DNA of 64,000 nt from Styela clava (GCF_964204865.1 NC_135263.1:11019426-11083425); one strand, 5' to 3'. Shown: positions 43,699-56,636, counted from the first letter of the stretch. Notes: generated by a model from the sequence alone, not told the origin. Numbers and translations: made by a program.

Positions 43699-46600
43699 TC
43701 ATTGAGTTTCCTTTAAAATTGTTGGGGCAATCATGGTAGGAAAAGAATAGTACTTGCAGTTGCTGGGTGGCTGGTTCTTGATGATTGTTGTACTGACAGC
43801 GGATGATTGAAATCCAGCTTCGGCCAAATGGCTGAGCTGCGTTTCCTGTAAAAATTAAACACAACATATAGCGTCAAGATAATAACCAAATTGCGCAAGT
43901 CATTTTTAGCAGTTTTGAGAAAAAACGTGAAAATTTTCCTAATGATATTTGCTATGCCATTGAGAGTCAATAATTTGCCATAGTTCAATTTTTTGATCGT
44001 AGCCGGATTTAAGTTAATTTGTATGACGCAGTCATATGACGTCATAATGGCGCACTGTGACTTAGGAAGAAATGTGTCTATGACTTGGAGACATACGCAT
44101 TTTTGCAACTTGACTATATTCACCAGTCCTGAAAACCAAACAATCCAAAAACGAATGTAATTCTTAGTATCTACGATGTCTAATCCAAAAAATAGCTAAT
44201 TTGTTTTAATTACATTATTTTTTATGTTTAAAAATATATATTTCATCACTATAACACGCTCTGCACACCCACCGAAATAAGACTAAGATTAAATATAAAG
44301 AATAAAACAGCAATATAGTAGCCCTTATATAGTAGCCAACCAAGTTGTATTGGACTCAGACAGTGAGTATCACAAGTGCACGCCTTCCTATACTGAAGTA
44401 TAAATTCAAATTTATAAGCGCTAAACTAGAATCTGAGATGCAAAACCTCGAAAATCCTTCGCAGAAGTTATTTTGCTGTTGTGACGTCACAATAGTTCTG
44501 CGTTAACAATAATTCATTACGACGAATCAATTGAACAAATTTGCATGTCATACAAAATCTCAATTTTTATGGGTTTTGGAATTCTTAAAATAAAATCTGA
44601 GTTAAGAGACAGTTGCGCAGCATTATATAAATATGACGATATTCTATGGATTAGATGGGGAAATCAATCATAAAAGAAAAGATATTATCCCATGCGGAGA
44701 TAATTATGTGCGAGAAGACTGCTGGACTCTTCGCCGGCCCAGGGATGAATATGTAAATCCTATTAATCGGCAACAGCTGTGGAAAAATGCAGAATCACAG
44801 TCGTCGCGAAATTCCCTGCAAAATTAACAAAGTCATTACTTCAATAATATTTAAACAGATACTGGAGTCACTTCCAGAGAATGAGATACTGAACAAAATG
44901 GCAACATAAAGAAGGTGTCCTCCAGGCCCGAATGCCGCGACGGAAGCGTGCGATATTGGTAATTAACAAGCTTGAACACAAAGCGAGTTCGGGACCCGTT
45001 GGAGACAAACCATAAGAAGACGGTAAAGCAACATAAAGCACTGACCATACATGACACTGGGAGAAAATCCTATGACGATGCTCGATAACCCACCACATTT
45101 GTACGTCGCTTAACCTACAAGCTTAACCGAACAGTGGTTACGTCACTACGTGAATCGCCCGACGGCAGCGAGGAATCAGTCCAGCAATCCTCTTGTACAT
45201 AATTAGGATAGGATAGGATTTACATATATATATATATATCCCGGGAGAGGAAATCCGATAAGACGGCACAGCCAAATGGCGAACCACGGCTGGTATGGGA
45301 TAAGTTAGTTATTTGTGTACGGAAGCATGGACTTGATGGTGAAGAAAGCTGTAACCGAACAGCGGTTACGTGAACCACCCTACGGCGGCGAGTAGTCCAG
45401 CAATTCTCTCGCACATAACTATCCCCACATGGGATTCGATCCTGCGAACCCACGCGCAGCAATTAGAGGTGCGGTGGCGAGCGTATTCCTAACGCTTAGC
45501 ACGATGAGCCACACCGCCGCGCCGAATCCACGCAGGGTGATCAGAGGTGCGGTGGCGAGCGTAACGTGAAGGTATATACAAACAAATTCACAAAACTCAT
45601 CAGTATAAACCTATTCAACTGTATGATTTAGCTCAGGAAAATGTTCGTCCAACCAATGCACGTCGTTACGGTACGTTGCTTGATTAACAGTGATCAAGGC
45701 TGTTCATTGCACAAGTCTCAAAGATGCTCAACCGCAAGTACCGGTACCGCGGTAATCGTTATATTTATTTAATAAATATTCTACAGACTTTGTTAGCTGA
45801 CTTGTCAAAATGCGATTCACGTTTGCTCCCAATATCTAGTTGATTTAAATTGACCTGTTGGTGTTATCTTCAAGTGGACTACGAACCAGAATCGTAATGC
45901 AAGGTGAAAACGTGTTGCAATAATTACAAGTCAAACATTCATATTTTAATAAAGATATATATTATTATGCAATAATTTACGCCAACATTGGTTAAATAAA
46001 TAATGCAATAATGTCTATAGGCTATATATATATATATAGGTAAATATTACAAAATATGAAGGTAGAACGGCAACTTATGGGAAAGAGTATGCAATTTGAA
46101 CAAAGCTAATAGTTATAGATATATAATATTTGCTTACATTAAACATTGTCTGGATATCCTGGTATGAAGTTTTCAACAATTCTCCCCATGATGTCAAATT
46201 GCAGTATGTTAAAACACCACCTGGTTTAAGAAGTCTATGTGCATGGTTTTTTATGAATTCGAACTGATGTGTGTGCCATGTTTCTTCAGAAAGTGGATAT
46301 GTATCATAAAGAATACCTGAATAAAAAAATGTATTGATAATTTGTCAATCGCTCCCAATACATTAGTCGTAGGTTGTCATCCACATCTTGTAGAGATTTC
46401 TACGAATAAAATTTCTCCCACGAATGTCAGCTTTGTGGAATTCACTCCCACTTAGATGTTATCCTGTCATTGTAACTTGAATTTTTTGAGGCGGTTTCCA
46501 GTCTACGAACATCTATACATAATACACTTTGCCGTCTCAGGGCCATGGGCCAAATGGACAAAAAGGCTGCCAAATCTCTACCCCAAAATATACTCAAAAT

Positions 46601-47721
46601 ATCGATATCAAGCTTACCATCAAAGTGTCCATCAGGTAGAGTTGGTACTACATCTTGCCATAATCCTTTCAATGGTACAACCTAGAGACACAAATGTAAC
46701 TCACACTAAATCAAAGAAATTGCAATATTTTGTTTGCATATGTTACCTCTTGATCAGAATCATCGCTGGAATCACTGTTCCACCAACTAGTCAACAGTCA
46801 TAGACAATGGAAACAAAATGTTTCGAATCGTCAGATTATGATATAAATGGAGTAATGAAAAATGCCTCATTTTGATTGAGTTAAGAATAAAAGCAAATTT
46901 ATAGATTTATGTCAAGGTATATAATACTGCAGTAAGAGAGACAAAAACTTATTTATTCCACAAATATTATCAACACCAAACATGAAGTAACATACTGCAA
47001 AAAAGGTGATGATATAACAATAATTTGGTCACTTCGTGGAAGTGAGAGTATTTGCTGAACATGATAGGCTAATAAGAATTTCCTGTGGGATTTCCTGTAT
47101 TTCAATGCTACTAGATTACAATGACTATAATTTTTATAACAAGATTAGTATATACATTATTCGATGAACAATACATTCCAGATCATATGAGTCTCAACAA
47201 TGGGAATAAAGATGATAAGTGATAGCACCTTATGAGGTTGCTTTTTCTTCCATTCCTCAAGTCTAACATAAACTCCATCATTACATTCAATGATCCAGTG
47301 TTCATCTATATTGCGAGACTCAATTTTGTCTGCAGCAATTGCCATTCCAAAACCAATTTCTAGCACTCTGCCCCCTAAAAATAATGAAACACAGTTTAAA
47401 CACAAAATTCATTCCAAAAACATTATTTATAACAACTTTTTGCTTATAGCTAGCTCAATATGTACTACAAGTTTATTTAAAAAATTTCTTCATTCGCTGC
47501 TTCATATCTAAAATCAAACTTGTGAAAAGCCTTTCGCCGGGCAATCTACCTTTTGATGTCGCAATTTCCGCCAATAAGTGCATGTATGGTGTCTCCCATC
47601 TTTCCATTACTGGCTTGCCAAGGATCTCTAAATGGGTGTCAGTTTCATTATATCCTGCCTTTGCATCAGTCCATTGAGAAGTGCAATCTTCTCCCACTGA
47701 AAATATTTTTTCAGAAGTCAT
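43699..47721 (-). CDS. GAMT: Guanidinoacetate N-methyltransferase, 5 exons, 235 aa
   Basis: Catalyses the SAM-dependent methylation of guanidinoacetate to creatine, in the cytosol. Exons: 47550-47721, 47229-47374, 46618-46681, 46138-46316, 43699-43845; 708 nt in frame, GT-AG throughout. The vertebrate protein is 236 aa. Signatures: [18 protein letters not shown] in exon 1 (substrate pocket), the SAM motif [13 protein letters not shown] and [12 protein letters not shown] in exon 2, [17 protein letters not shown] in exon 3, [20 protein letters not shown] and [20 protein letters not shown] in exon 4. Exon 5 supplies [12 protein letters not shown] and the C-terminal [15 protein letters not shown] that mirrors the family's CRYYAFPQMI. 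The last intron is 2.3 kb and filled with SINE copies. The final exon lies within DNA that can easily be missed. Confidence 0.95.
44687..44763 (+). repeat. SINE fragment with internal deletion
   Basis: CCATGCGGAGATAATTATGT and GCGAGAAGACTGCTGGACTC (SINE middle) run directly into GGGATGAATATGTAAATCCT (SINE tail), so ~200 bp is missing. Inside GAMT intron 4. Confidence 0.7.
45119..45575 (-). repeat. SINE inside a SINE, GAMT last intron
   Basis: The inner, nearly full-length copy is 45205-45524 in reverse (tail AGGATAGGATAGGATTTACA, box B as GGGATTCGATCC, 5' end ACACCGCCGCGCCG). It is flanked by parts of an older reverse copy: 45119-45204 (ACCGAACAGTGGTTACGTCA, CAGTCCAGCAATCCTCTTGT) and 45525-45575 (CCACGCAGGGTGATCAGAGG, TGCGGTGGCGAGCGTAACG). 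Confidence 0.8.
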
Positions 47722-49364
47722 TGTTGATTTGTGGATAAAGGAATCCTACAACACTAAAATGAGAAAAATAATTTGTGTAGCACTATTGTGTATTGTTCAA
47801 TAAAACAGCACACGCCCCTCATGAGCAATATTTGATGATAGGTTTATGTCCAAGACTTTTATCCATAAAAATTTGGTGAATGAAAAGGGGGCATAAAAGG
47901 CATAGCAGAAATAACATTGTATGCACAAAAACAAACTAAATGAAAATATGCATAAAAGATGGGAGTTGAAATAAATTGTACTTAATTTAAGTTTTCATGT
48001 AATAGTTATACAAAAAATAAACACAATAGAAATTCCTGCACAAAAAGACAACACTCACATTTTCAAAACAACTGGGCTTGCAGTGAAATAATCTAAGTCA
48101 TGAACAGATAGAAAGGTGACTTAATAAAAAGTGACTTGCAAAATGCAATGCACCACATGGAATAATATAAACTAACTCATTGAATATTTATCCTTATTTA
48201 TCCTTAAAATCTGACATGTCAAATCCAAATACAGAAATATTATGATTTCTATTATTCGCATGATGGCCTTTATTGGTCAAGGTCAATTTTTAGGGCTTTC
48301 CGTATTTACCCTGCACCACGATAAAAAACGATTAGTCGGCTTGACGCCGTCCCACCATGAGTATAGCTAATCTCTCGTCATACCGACTCGGCGTGATCAA
48401 CTACACTACCGTTACCCAGTTTGCCTGAACTTCATACTGTTATAAAGTAGCTTATGCGTGCCGCGATATGTTGGAAAACCGCGTTATCAAATCACAATAC
48501 ATGATGACATCACAGACAATATAATACCACATCTGTCATAGTGTTATCTTAACTTAATAACTGACAGCCACTCTACGCTGATATGCGGGTCTCTTTATAT
48601 ACACAATTCTAGTTTACACAGCTAAATTCTTCGTGTAATTCGTTTGTATATTCTTGTGTCAGATTAGCGGCATTGACATAAAAACTACGTACACAAAAGG
48701 CAAATAACGATTGTGCAATATCTTCAGACACATTCTTAGCAGAACATTCGATTCAGCCGATATGACTTTCAACCTCTCGTATGATAGTGACCTTATACGT
48801 TATAAGCCACTGTAGAAAATTACGTAATGTATTGTTCAAATAAAAACGAATATTCCCCAGTGACATAGATAGGATTTCCAACCGTATTTAGCCCGAAGAG
48901 GGAACGTTCCGTTTACTAGTTAATATTAGCTTTTTTAGCGACGAAAGTTAATAATGTCTATTCTACAAATCTAACTACAAATTGTACTTCTGAAGTGTAT
49001 CGATCACTGTTGAAATCAAACTAGTTTGCGAGGAGGTTTCGCCGACGAAGAATTATTGCGGGGACAGAGGCACACCTGTCTTGTGTTATATCATATGGTT
49101 CAGCTGCATTTCATTTTCGAAGTATTCTAATACTACATTTTAATAATTTATGCTTCAGTCAACTGTACATTAGAATTAACCGAGTAAGCTGCTTTACCAA
49201 GAGTGCTTTCACCAAAAACTTTGACTCTGCCTAAGGGTAAAATACTTTGGTAGAGTATGGGATTTATTTCATGATTATGATAGTCATAGTGCTCTTAGAT
49301 AAATACGAATGCTGAAATAAGTACAACTACAGCAATCAAAGCGCAGGACAACATTACCCCTGGG
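47722..49364. other. GAMT upstream region
   Basis: No supported gene. It probably contains the GAMT promoter. The interval 48290-48420 is a relatively GC-rich stretch with GGCTTGACGCCGTCCCACCA and CGACTCGGCGTGATCAACTA, an inverted-looking pair of unknown nature. Confidence 0.4.
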
Positions 49365-51093
49365 CAGGGATGGCCATTTCCGAATACTAAACTATTCCGA
49401 ATACATTCTAAAATAATGTTTTCGAATCTGGAATCCCGAATACATTCTAAAATCGAAAATAACACATTTTTGTTTTAGTTCATAAAACCCAGTAAAATAG
49501 GAAATAAGCTTCAATAGTCCACAAACCAACAGTATATGTATACAAAGTAATTAATAGTTTGTGGTTATTATGTTCAGCATATTGTTAAGTCTGAAATTAG
49601 CAATAAATTAGAGGATAGAGGACCACCACTGCCAGGCGCGCAGCCAGGATTTTCAAAATCGGAAATTCCCATTGCCGCCTGTAACATCCACCGCGATTCC
49701 GTGCTCGTTAAAAGAGCAGTCTTTTCAGCGTATAATCATCATCCTGTCACGTACATTATTCAATCCATGACAACTACGAGATTCTAAAATATCTTTATAT
49801 ATTAATTTAATGTGTCCAACGTAACTCGCGGTTGCTTCTACTTACGTCAAAATAAAAACATTACTATTTGGTCCACGGCGTTAATACGTATTTTTGCAAT
49901 CTTGCCAACTCGTTATCGCCGTTAGAAAAATCTCAATAACTTCATTTCATACAATGAATATACATATAAAGTTTAGCAGTAAATTAAAAATACATATTCA
50001 TCGCCGCGATTACTCCACCTGTTAAAAGAGCCGACTTTTACAACGAATAATATAACAACAAATATATATTTATTTTTCTGTTGTGCAAAGTGATTAATTC
50101 GTGACCAATACGAGCATATTTAAAATGTCTTGCTTTAATGATTTAATTGTTTTCAATTTAACCTGCGGTTGCGTCGACAAAATAAAATCCTCACCACTCT
50201 AATATGCCATGGCATTCGCGGACATAAAAATAAAAATGTGTGGTAAACTGTCCGATTATATATTGTTTTGATCCGTATTTTGCGAATTCGGCAAATTTGA
50301 GATGTGTAACACTGACTCCGCTCAATCGAAATGCCGCCACTCCGATTATTTTTGAGATAAAACCGTTCGAAAAATCCATAAATCTGCCGTAAAATCTCAG
50401 AGTAAAATTTATTTCAGCACAATAAAAATTGATTGAATATACTTAAGATTAATTATATTATATACATTCTCACAGCCCGGTAAAAGTCGCGTTTCAAACC
50501 TTGTATAATGTTAACACAAAAATTTTCGACGGCAATTTAATTGAGGTAAGGATAATCAGGCAAATCCCGCCCTCAATTAGTGACGATATGTTTCTAAACG
50601 CGGACCAAACATAATGTGGAAATTTTGCGATTTTCACTGCCTAAATGAGCGTTTTTTAAACTGTCGCGGGCCTCAATAAAACATATTTTGTTTACGGTTT
50701 TATTTTCAGTATATTAAATTGCCGCTTTTCAATCAAAAAATTTGAGTTTTATTTAGAAACTCGCCGCCGATGAACGTACTCTCACAATTCACAATTCTGT
50801 GCGAGTACAAAAATCAAATCAGTGTCATCGTTATGTGGAACAAATTTGTGGAAAATTTTCGTTTCAGAGAAAATAACACAAACGTAAAGGCGTTTACGGC
50901 CTAAATAACACGCCCGCTGATAAAGCAATCGCGCGCAAGTTCTTATCAAGAATGTTTTCACTCAACGGAAACGTCTTGAAAGCGGCGTCGAAAATGTGTA
51001 ACGTCACACAAATATCCGATATTCTCATGAACGCTAATTCCGATATTCGAATAACGAGATATTCGAATACTTTATTCGAATTGGCCTTTCCTG
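49365..51093. mobile_element. hAT transposon (non-autonomous), copy 2, with perfect 8-bp TSD
   Basis: Ends CAGGGATGGCCATTTCCGAA and, reversed at the right, CAGGAAAGGCCAATTCGAAT. Exact target duplications CCCCTGGG at 49357-49364 and 51094-51101. The interior matches copy 1 (9768-11896) in opposite orientation, for example TCGACAAAATAAAATCCTCACC, AATCGGAAATTCCCATTGCC and CAAATCCCGCCCTCAATTAG. No transposase. About 400 bp shorter than copy 1. Confidence 0.9.
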
Positions 51094-51689
51094 CCCCTGG
51101 GTTAGGGTTTCCAACTATGAAAAGTTTTAATAAAGGACATAGATTACCGTCATCATTTATTTTGTAACTTGCGAAAGAACAGTATAAAATGAAATAAAAA
51201 TTATATACAAGTCAAAAAGATATATTGAAACAGTCTTCATGTATTGTTTATTTAACATTGACCCAAACAATGTTAATAAAATTGTTATTTCTTTCGCTAT
51301 TTGAGCCGGACAAAAGCGAAATTAAGAATAATTAAAAGCTTGCAAATACATAAACGGATACGATTTTTAGGAACGGAACAATACCAAACACAGTACTATA
51401 ACTATCGGGCAAAACGATGTTGGAAAGCATAAAGGATGATTAGCATCTTTTCTACAAGGACAAGGACCTAAAAGCTTAATAGGATTATCCCATAAAATAA
51501 ATGACGGTTGGCAACCCTACCCTGGGTGGAAATCGCAGACCGGTCGCTTATGCACATTCACGTTGCGTGTATCGGCGGCACTCTGCTATGTCAAGTGAAG
51601 GCGGATTAGATCAGCACGGACATTGGCGAGCTAAAGGACAAGCCATAAATCCTGTCATTTTGAGTTGTTGCATGGCAAAGTACACAAAA

Positions 51690-52215
51690 CACGACACTTG
51701 AATGAACGTGTGCTACAAACAATTACACAAATCATACCATTTTGTGTTATTGTTTTCATTTTGTCAATCATGGCCAAAAGTGACACTTGAATGAACGTGT
51801 GCTGGGACAAGCCTCAAAGCATGTCATTTTGGGGCTATTGCTTGCATTCATTCAATCATGTCAGAAAGTATGCTATAGTTCAGGGGTTTTCAAACTTTCG
51901 GTATTATGGAGTCCGTGGAGAGGTTGAAATAAATTTATAAACGATTAATGTTCCTGAGTAAATTAAAAGTACTTTATTTAATGACTATTTGCTGCTTTCT
52001 ATTTAAAAAGGATTAAATTGCGGTTGTCAAATTTTATTAATGCCGTTATTGCTTTATTAGACAATTACAAAATTAGCCAGGTCAATATTTTAATGAGTAT
52101 ACGAATAGTTCGCGGAGCCCTTGGGGTTTTCTCACGTAGCACTGCTGCTCCGTATAGGGCTCTTTGAGAACTCATCTAGTCTTCCCAAACACAACACTTG
52201 AATGAATGTGTGCTT
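51690..52215. repeat. Three spaced direct repeats CACTTGAATGAACGTGTGCT, with a hAT fragment between
   Basis: The motif ACACTTGAATGAACGTGTGCT-like occurs near 51694, 51782 and (as ...GAATGAATGTGTGCT) 52196, spaced ~88 and ~414 bp. Between the second and third lies a hAT-like fragment 51881-52178 starting CAGGGGTTTTCAAACTTTCG and ending TCTTTGAGAACTC. Without that insertion, the third repeat would sit about 116 bp from the second, close to the first spacing. Confidence 0.6.
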
Positions 52216-52383
52216 CAAAACATTATCATGTACAGTATACACATTGGCTATAATCAATTTTATAATATCAATATAGAAACCGCAAGATTGATGAATCTCT
52301 GAAATTTTGCGTTATAGATAATGAAGTTAATCAATTTAAAAGTACAACTGTCAAAAATTTATATCCCAAGATAAAGCATAAAG

Positions 52384-52612
52384 CGACATATCCCTCACTG
52401 GGTGACCGTACATTTGAACCCACGTACATTTGAACCCATGCGTATATCCGCGGGTTCAATCTATATGCGGTTGCTAAAACCCATGGGTTAGGGTGAGTAT
52501 GGGTTAAATTATCCGTAAAACAAAAAATTTCCATATGTGCAATAGTATGCAGGTGCAATTGTCATGGGTTCAAATGCCGTGGGTTCAAATGTAATGGAAC
52601 CCCCTCACTGAT
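52384..52612. repeat. Foldback repeat with TTTGAACCCA arms
   Basis: The left arm has ACATTTGAACCCACGTACAT and TTTGAACCCATGCG; the right arm carries the reverse, CATGGGTTCAAATGCCGTGG and GGGTTCAAATGTAATGGAAC. CTCACTG occurs at both outer borders (52396 and 52606). Non-coding MITE-like. Confidence 0.65.
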
Positions 52613-52945
52613 ATTAAATTCAAAGGAACAGAATGACATTTGTGTCAATGGTGATTGTCCGAATTAGAGAAGAAAATATCTACAGTCAACAATATTGGAA
52701 ACTTATTTGACTAAATCATGTGATCCTCGATTTAGTGAAAAACTGTAAGGCTGTTACAAATTATTCGCAGAAAGAAGTTTAAAACTTTTGCATTACCCAC
52801 CTTGTTCTATTTAACATGTTTTTTATTTTGAATTTTCTTTTGTATCAAAAAACATTTCGTACGACCCACCCGATAGGATTAAACGTATATTTCCAAGTCC
52901 ATTACACAAAAAGGTATTTTTCACGTCAAATAAACTTCAATGTCC

Positions 52946-53103
52946 AGAGCTCGGCGACTGACGCAGCGTGCCGAGCGTTTGGAATGCACTGCCACCATAC
53001 CTCTAATTAGATTGACATGTTGGAATCCATTGAAGTATGCCTATATGCGAGGTGATTGGTGGACTGCTCGCCGTCGAAGGGTGGTTCACGTAACCCCCGG
53101 TCA
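52946..53103 (+). repeat. Diverged SINE, 5' half
   Basis: Aligns to the SINE head and middle: TGCCGAGCGTTTGGAATGCA, CCACCATACCTCTAATTAG, GGACTGCTCGCCGTCGAAGG, GTGGTTCACGTAACC. The 3' half is displaced to 53553. Confidence 0.65.
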
Positions 53104-53552
53104 AGAGGAATGTGTTTAAATTGAAAAACCAAGTTATAGAAACAAACAACTTTGTAATAAAAATATAATGAAACCAACGTATAAACTGTGTTTTATTAAC
53201 TGCAAGATATTATAATTATAAATGTAAACTACGTAATGAAAGGCCTCAATTTGATCAATTTTTATATATGATAAAAAGCGTTCTTAACCGTGAAAAATTA
53301 TTCAACTAAAAACTGTCGAACCACGTTAAGAGGTGGAAAATTATCATGAACTCATTTTCTTAAATGCGACTTTATTTATGTGTTATCGTGTGTATAAAAA
53401 GTAATGTTTTTATCAATAAAAAAAATATATGATGATTCTATTCTAAAATCTCAATACGAAAATTCCTTTTGGCATTGGGATTTATTTCGCAAACAGGGTC
53501 ACGGGTTTCTCTGCGTGCATGCATATGGAACAACTGGATTACTACTGTATTA

Positions 53553-53669
53553 CCAATTACCATAGCCGACGTGGACTGGTAATCGAACGAGAGGGCGTCG
53601 CCAAATGAATAAACCGCCTTATCGACTCCCCCAGATTAGGGGATAAATATGAATTCATATCCTACATCA
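53553..53669 (+). repeat. Diverged SINE, 3' half
   Basis: CCGACGTGGACTGGTAATCG, AACGAGAGGGCGTCGCCAAA, CCGCCTTATCGACTCCCCCA and GGGGATAAATATGAATTCAT continue the SINE broken off at 53103; ~450 bp of AT-rich DNA (53104-53552) separates the halves. Confidence 0.65.
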
Positions 53670-53706
53670 TTTAACTATAGAAGGTTGTCATTTTCTGTGA
53701 TGTAAA

Positions 53707-55725
53707 CAGTGGTGGGATTCAGCTGGTTCGCACCGGTTCTATAGAACCGTCTCACGGAAATTTATGAGATCAGCGAACCGGTTAGCACAGTGGTTCACAA
53801 CCAGGGTAAAGATTTTGGTGTGCCGCAAAGAGATTTCATTTTTGAATTTATATCAAGTGATTCCAATTTTTAGTCCCTTGAATTCCAGAAGAATTACTCA
53901 CAGCTCTTGCTAACAAACAGAAGCGACAAATTTGAGGAGTCGTTTTCAGGTATTTGGGTATTGTTTTAATTCTTAGTTTTGTATAATGCGCGCCAACACC
54001 GTTTCGTAAAATTGAAAATGTCAACCAAGGTTACAAATTATTGTGCGAAATTTTTCCCAAATTTGAGGAAGGAATTATTATTTGACTAGCAGAATTGTCA
54101 TTATTGCCTATTTATTTAATTATTATTCAAATTCAAAATAACATTCAGGATTCACGCAATGACTTTGCAGAGTTTTTATTCACCATTTAATACGAAAATT
54201 AAACAGACACAATAAGAAAGTAAATTCATAAGAAGGTCAACTATCGTCTTTATAAATATCCGCTTTCCGACGTCAGAAATGATAATATTGTTAGCTCAAT
54301 TGGGACCATTGGGACAGTTAATTTACAATCGGTGGGGAGAAAGGTCAAAACCGGCGTAAAAGATGAAAATCAGAATAAAATCTTTAATAGCCGTCTTCAA
54401 CATATGTCGCCCATATGAACGCATAGTTCTCCTAAAAATATAAAACCAAACGTTGCGTAAGAATTAGTCCTTGTAAAAAAAGAGGACTGGCGGAAATAGC
54501 TCATCAACATTAGAATTCCTAGCATTCTGGATGCCCATTTTATTTGTATTAAAAATATCCGATATTCGACAATTCGTTAAAAATATTCGAATAATTCGAT
54601 TCGATAAAAATATTCTTTTTTGCCCATCCTTGCGATCTGTAATCATGCCAGTAATCAGGCGAAACGAGTGAGAGCACAAACACTGATGCAATGAAACTTA
54701 ATAATAGAACCTTTATTAAATGTAGTAAATTGCACTACTTCACGAAAGCGTGGTGGAATTGACGATTATTTCATATCTCGAACGCAGAAACGGTTATTTT
54801 CCGGATAGTTTCTGCGGTCGGAAAGTCGAATAAGCGTTTCGACGTAGTAAATGCTATGATCTTTGCCATCAAATTATGCTCGGGCCTTGTACGAAATTCA
54901 TAACGTGAAAAGATTCGTTCATCGGTGAAAATTGTTTATAACAACTTTAAACCTATTTAGTGTTTTAGCGATAATAATTAATTGTTGTAATGAAATACGG
55001 TTTGTTTGCCTCCTTCATTTATTTCGCTAGTGCCGACAATTACCGTTGAATGATTTTGGCAATGAGAGAAACATTAAATTGTAACAAAAATAAATTAGGT
55101 TGTGCAAAAGTGAGAATACCTGTGATAATAAGAAGGCTACACCCAGGGAAAGGGCGAGAAAAACCAAAGCGTATCGCGTCACGACTATTACCCGTGCAGC
55201 CGCGCATCTTATACAAAAATGTGAGGTGCTCTGATGGTGGGTCTCGTGTACGTTATTGTAAGAAAACAGTTATAATATCGGTAACTATTAGCCACCCATT
55301 TTAAATACAGGATATGTTATATTAACAAAAATAGAATTTCTCTTATTTGATCTTCTGTGTTTTTGGACACGTAGTGGCATCGTTCGATCACGATCGTTTC
55401 AATATTATGTTGTTCTTGTTCTTGTTGTTATTTGACACAGAGTAACACACCCAGTGGAAATATTAAAAAACCGCTTTTCTCTTCGAATACTGGACCAATT
55501 GCTTTGAAATTTTCAGTGGTTGAAGATAAAATTTTTCCCCAGAAATGTTCCTGTTTTGTGATAGGTGTGCCGCGAATATTTAAATAGTTCAATAGTGTGC
55601 CGCGACATAAAAAAGGTTGGGAACCACTGGGTTAGCATTACTGAAAAAACATGACTTTTTGTAACAAAACCGGCTGAAAGATATGTGATGGAACCGGCTG
55701 ACAAAAAAATTGGATCCCACCACTG
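53707..55725. mobile_element. hAT element with CAGTGGTGGGATTCA ends, host of a second hAT
   Basis: Left end CAGTGGTGGGATTCAGCTGG; right end reversed CAGTGGTGGGATCCAAT. CCGGTT/AACCGG motifs line both ends. Near-exact 8-bp duplications GATGTAAA (53699-53706) and GATGTAAC (55726-55733). Subtracting the inner hAT leaves only ~180 bp, so this is a short MITE. Confidence 0.85.
53788..55629. mobile_element. hAT element with CAGTGGTTCACAACC ends nested in another hAT, perfect 8-bp TSD
   Basis: Ends CAGTGGTTCACAACC and GGTTGGGAACCACTG. Exact duplications GGTTAGCA at 53780-53787 and 55630-55637. Subterminal GTGTGCCGC/GTGCCGCGA motifs face each other. 1.84 kb with no recognised transposase. Inserted into the CAGTGGTGGG element and therefore younger. 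Confidence 0.9.
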
Positions 55726-55733
55726 GATGTAAC

Positions 55734-56636
55734 ATATATGATTAACGAGGAAAACTATACAACTGTTTAATTTTAATTATGGAATCGATAAAAATTCCCT
55801 AAATCGCCAAAAATTTCCTGAAAATGGGAAGTTTGCTGAACTTCTCGTTGTTGCGGGATTGTTCACATGGGATTTTTTCCTTAACAAAATCGAAAGGACT
55901 AGAAGACATTTTTTAGTACGCATGATATGATTTCATATCGATTTCCTGCTATCTCGGATGGATACAAATTGTGTTCAAAATAGATGTCGGGAATTTTACG
56001 ACGAAGGAAATATTTGTACACTATTTTCCCGGGTCAAAGGTCGAGTTGACTGACATTACCCAAAAAGGCACAAGGATAAGGAACCCATCAAAATAGCTGG
56101 GGGGGGGGGGGGGGGGAGTAATTTACGTTGGTACCGGTATGTATATTTATTTCATTAGTTTAATCTGAAGCAACAAAATTTATAATGTAAAAATTCATAT
56201 TGGCTATGAAATACAATTTGGCAATACACACACACGCACAAAAAAATGCAGTTTGTTTAGTCTTCCTATTGTTTTCAGCAAGTTCGTGATCGAATGATTC
56301 TCTCCTATTCACTGATTTCATTTCAAATATTTAAGTTAAGTACCGGAATCAGTTGGCAAAAAGATAGGTTTAGAAAAATAGGTTGAAACAATAAACAGAG
56401 TTCAAGTTCAGTACTAGTTGGCCCACCAGTAATTGGAATTTGGGTCATTCTGTCCAGTCATTCAGTCATTGCTGCATTGACAGGGAAATCAAGTCTGTTA
56501 CAGTGTCCTGCTGTCTAGAGGTCTGAGCCATTCAACTTGGTTATCATACATGTTCAGATATTGCTGTATATATTGACCTCAACAACCTACCTAGACGTTT
56601 CGGCGAACCTACGCCAGCACGCTACTAGGATAGGAT
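55734..56636. other. Unassigned DNA left of FEZ, with an 18-bp poly-G run
   Basis: No supported gene. A run of 18 G at 56099-56116 is the only notable item. Confidence 0.5.
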
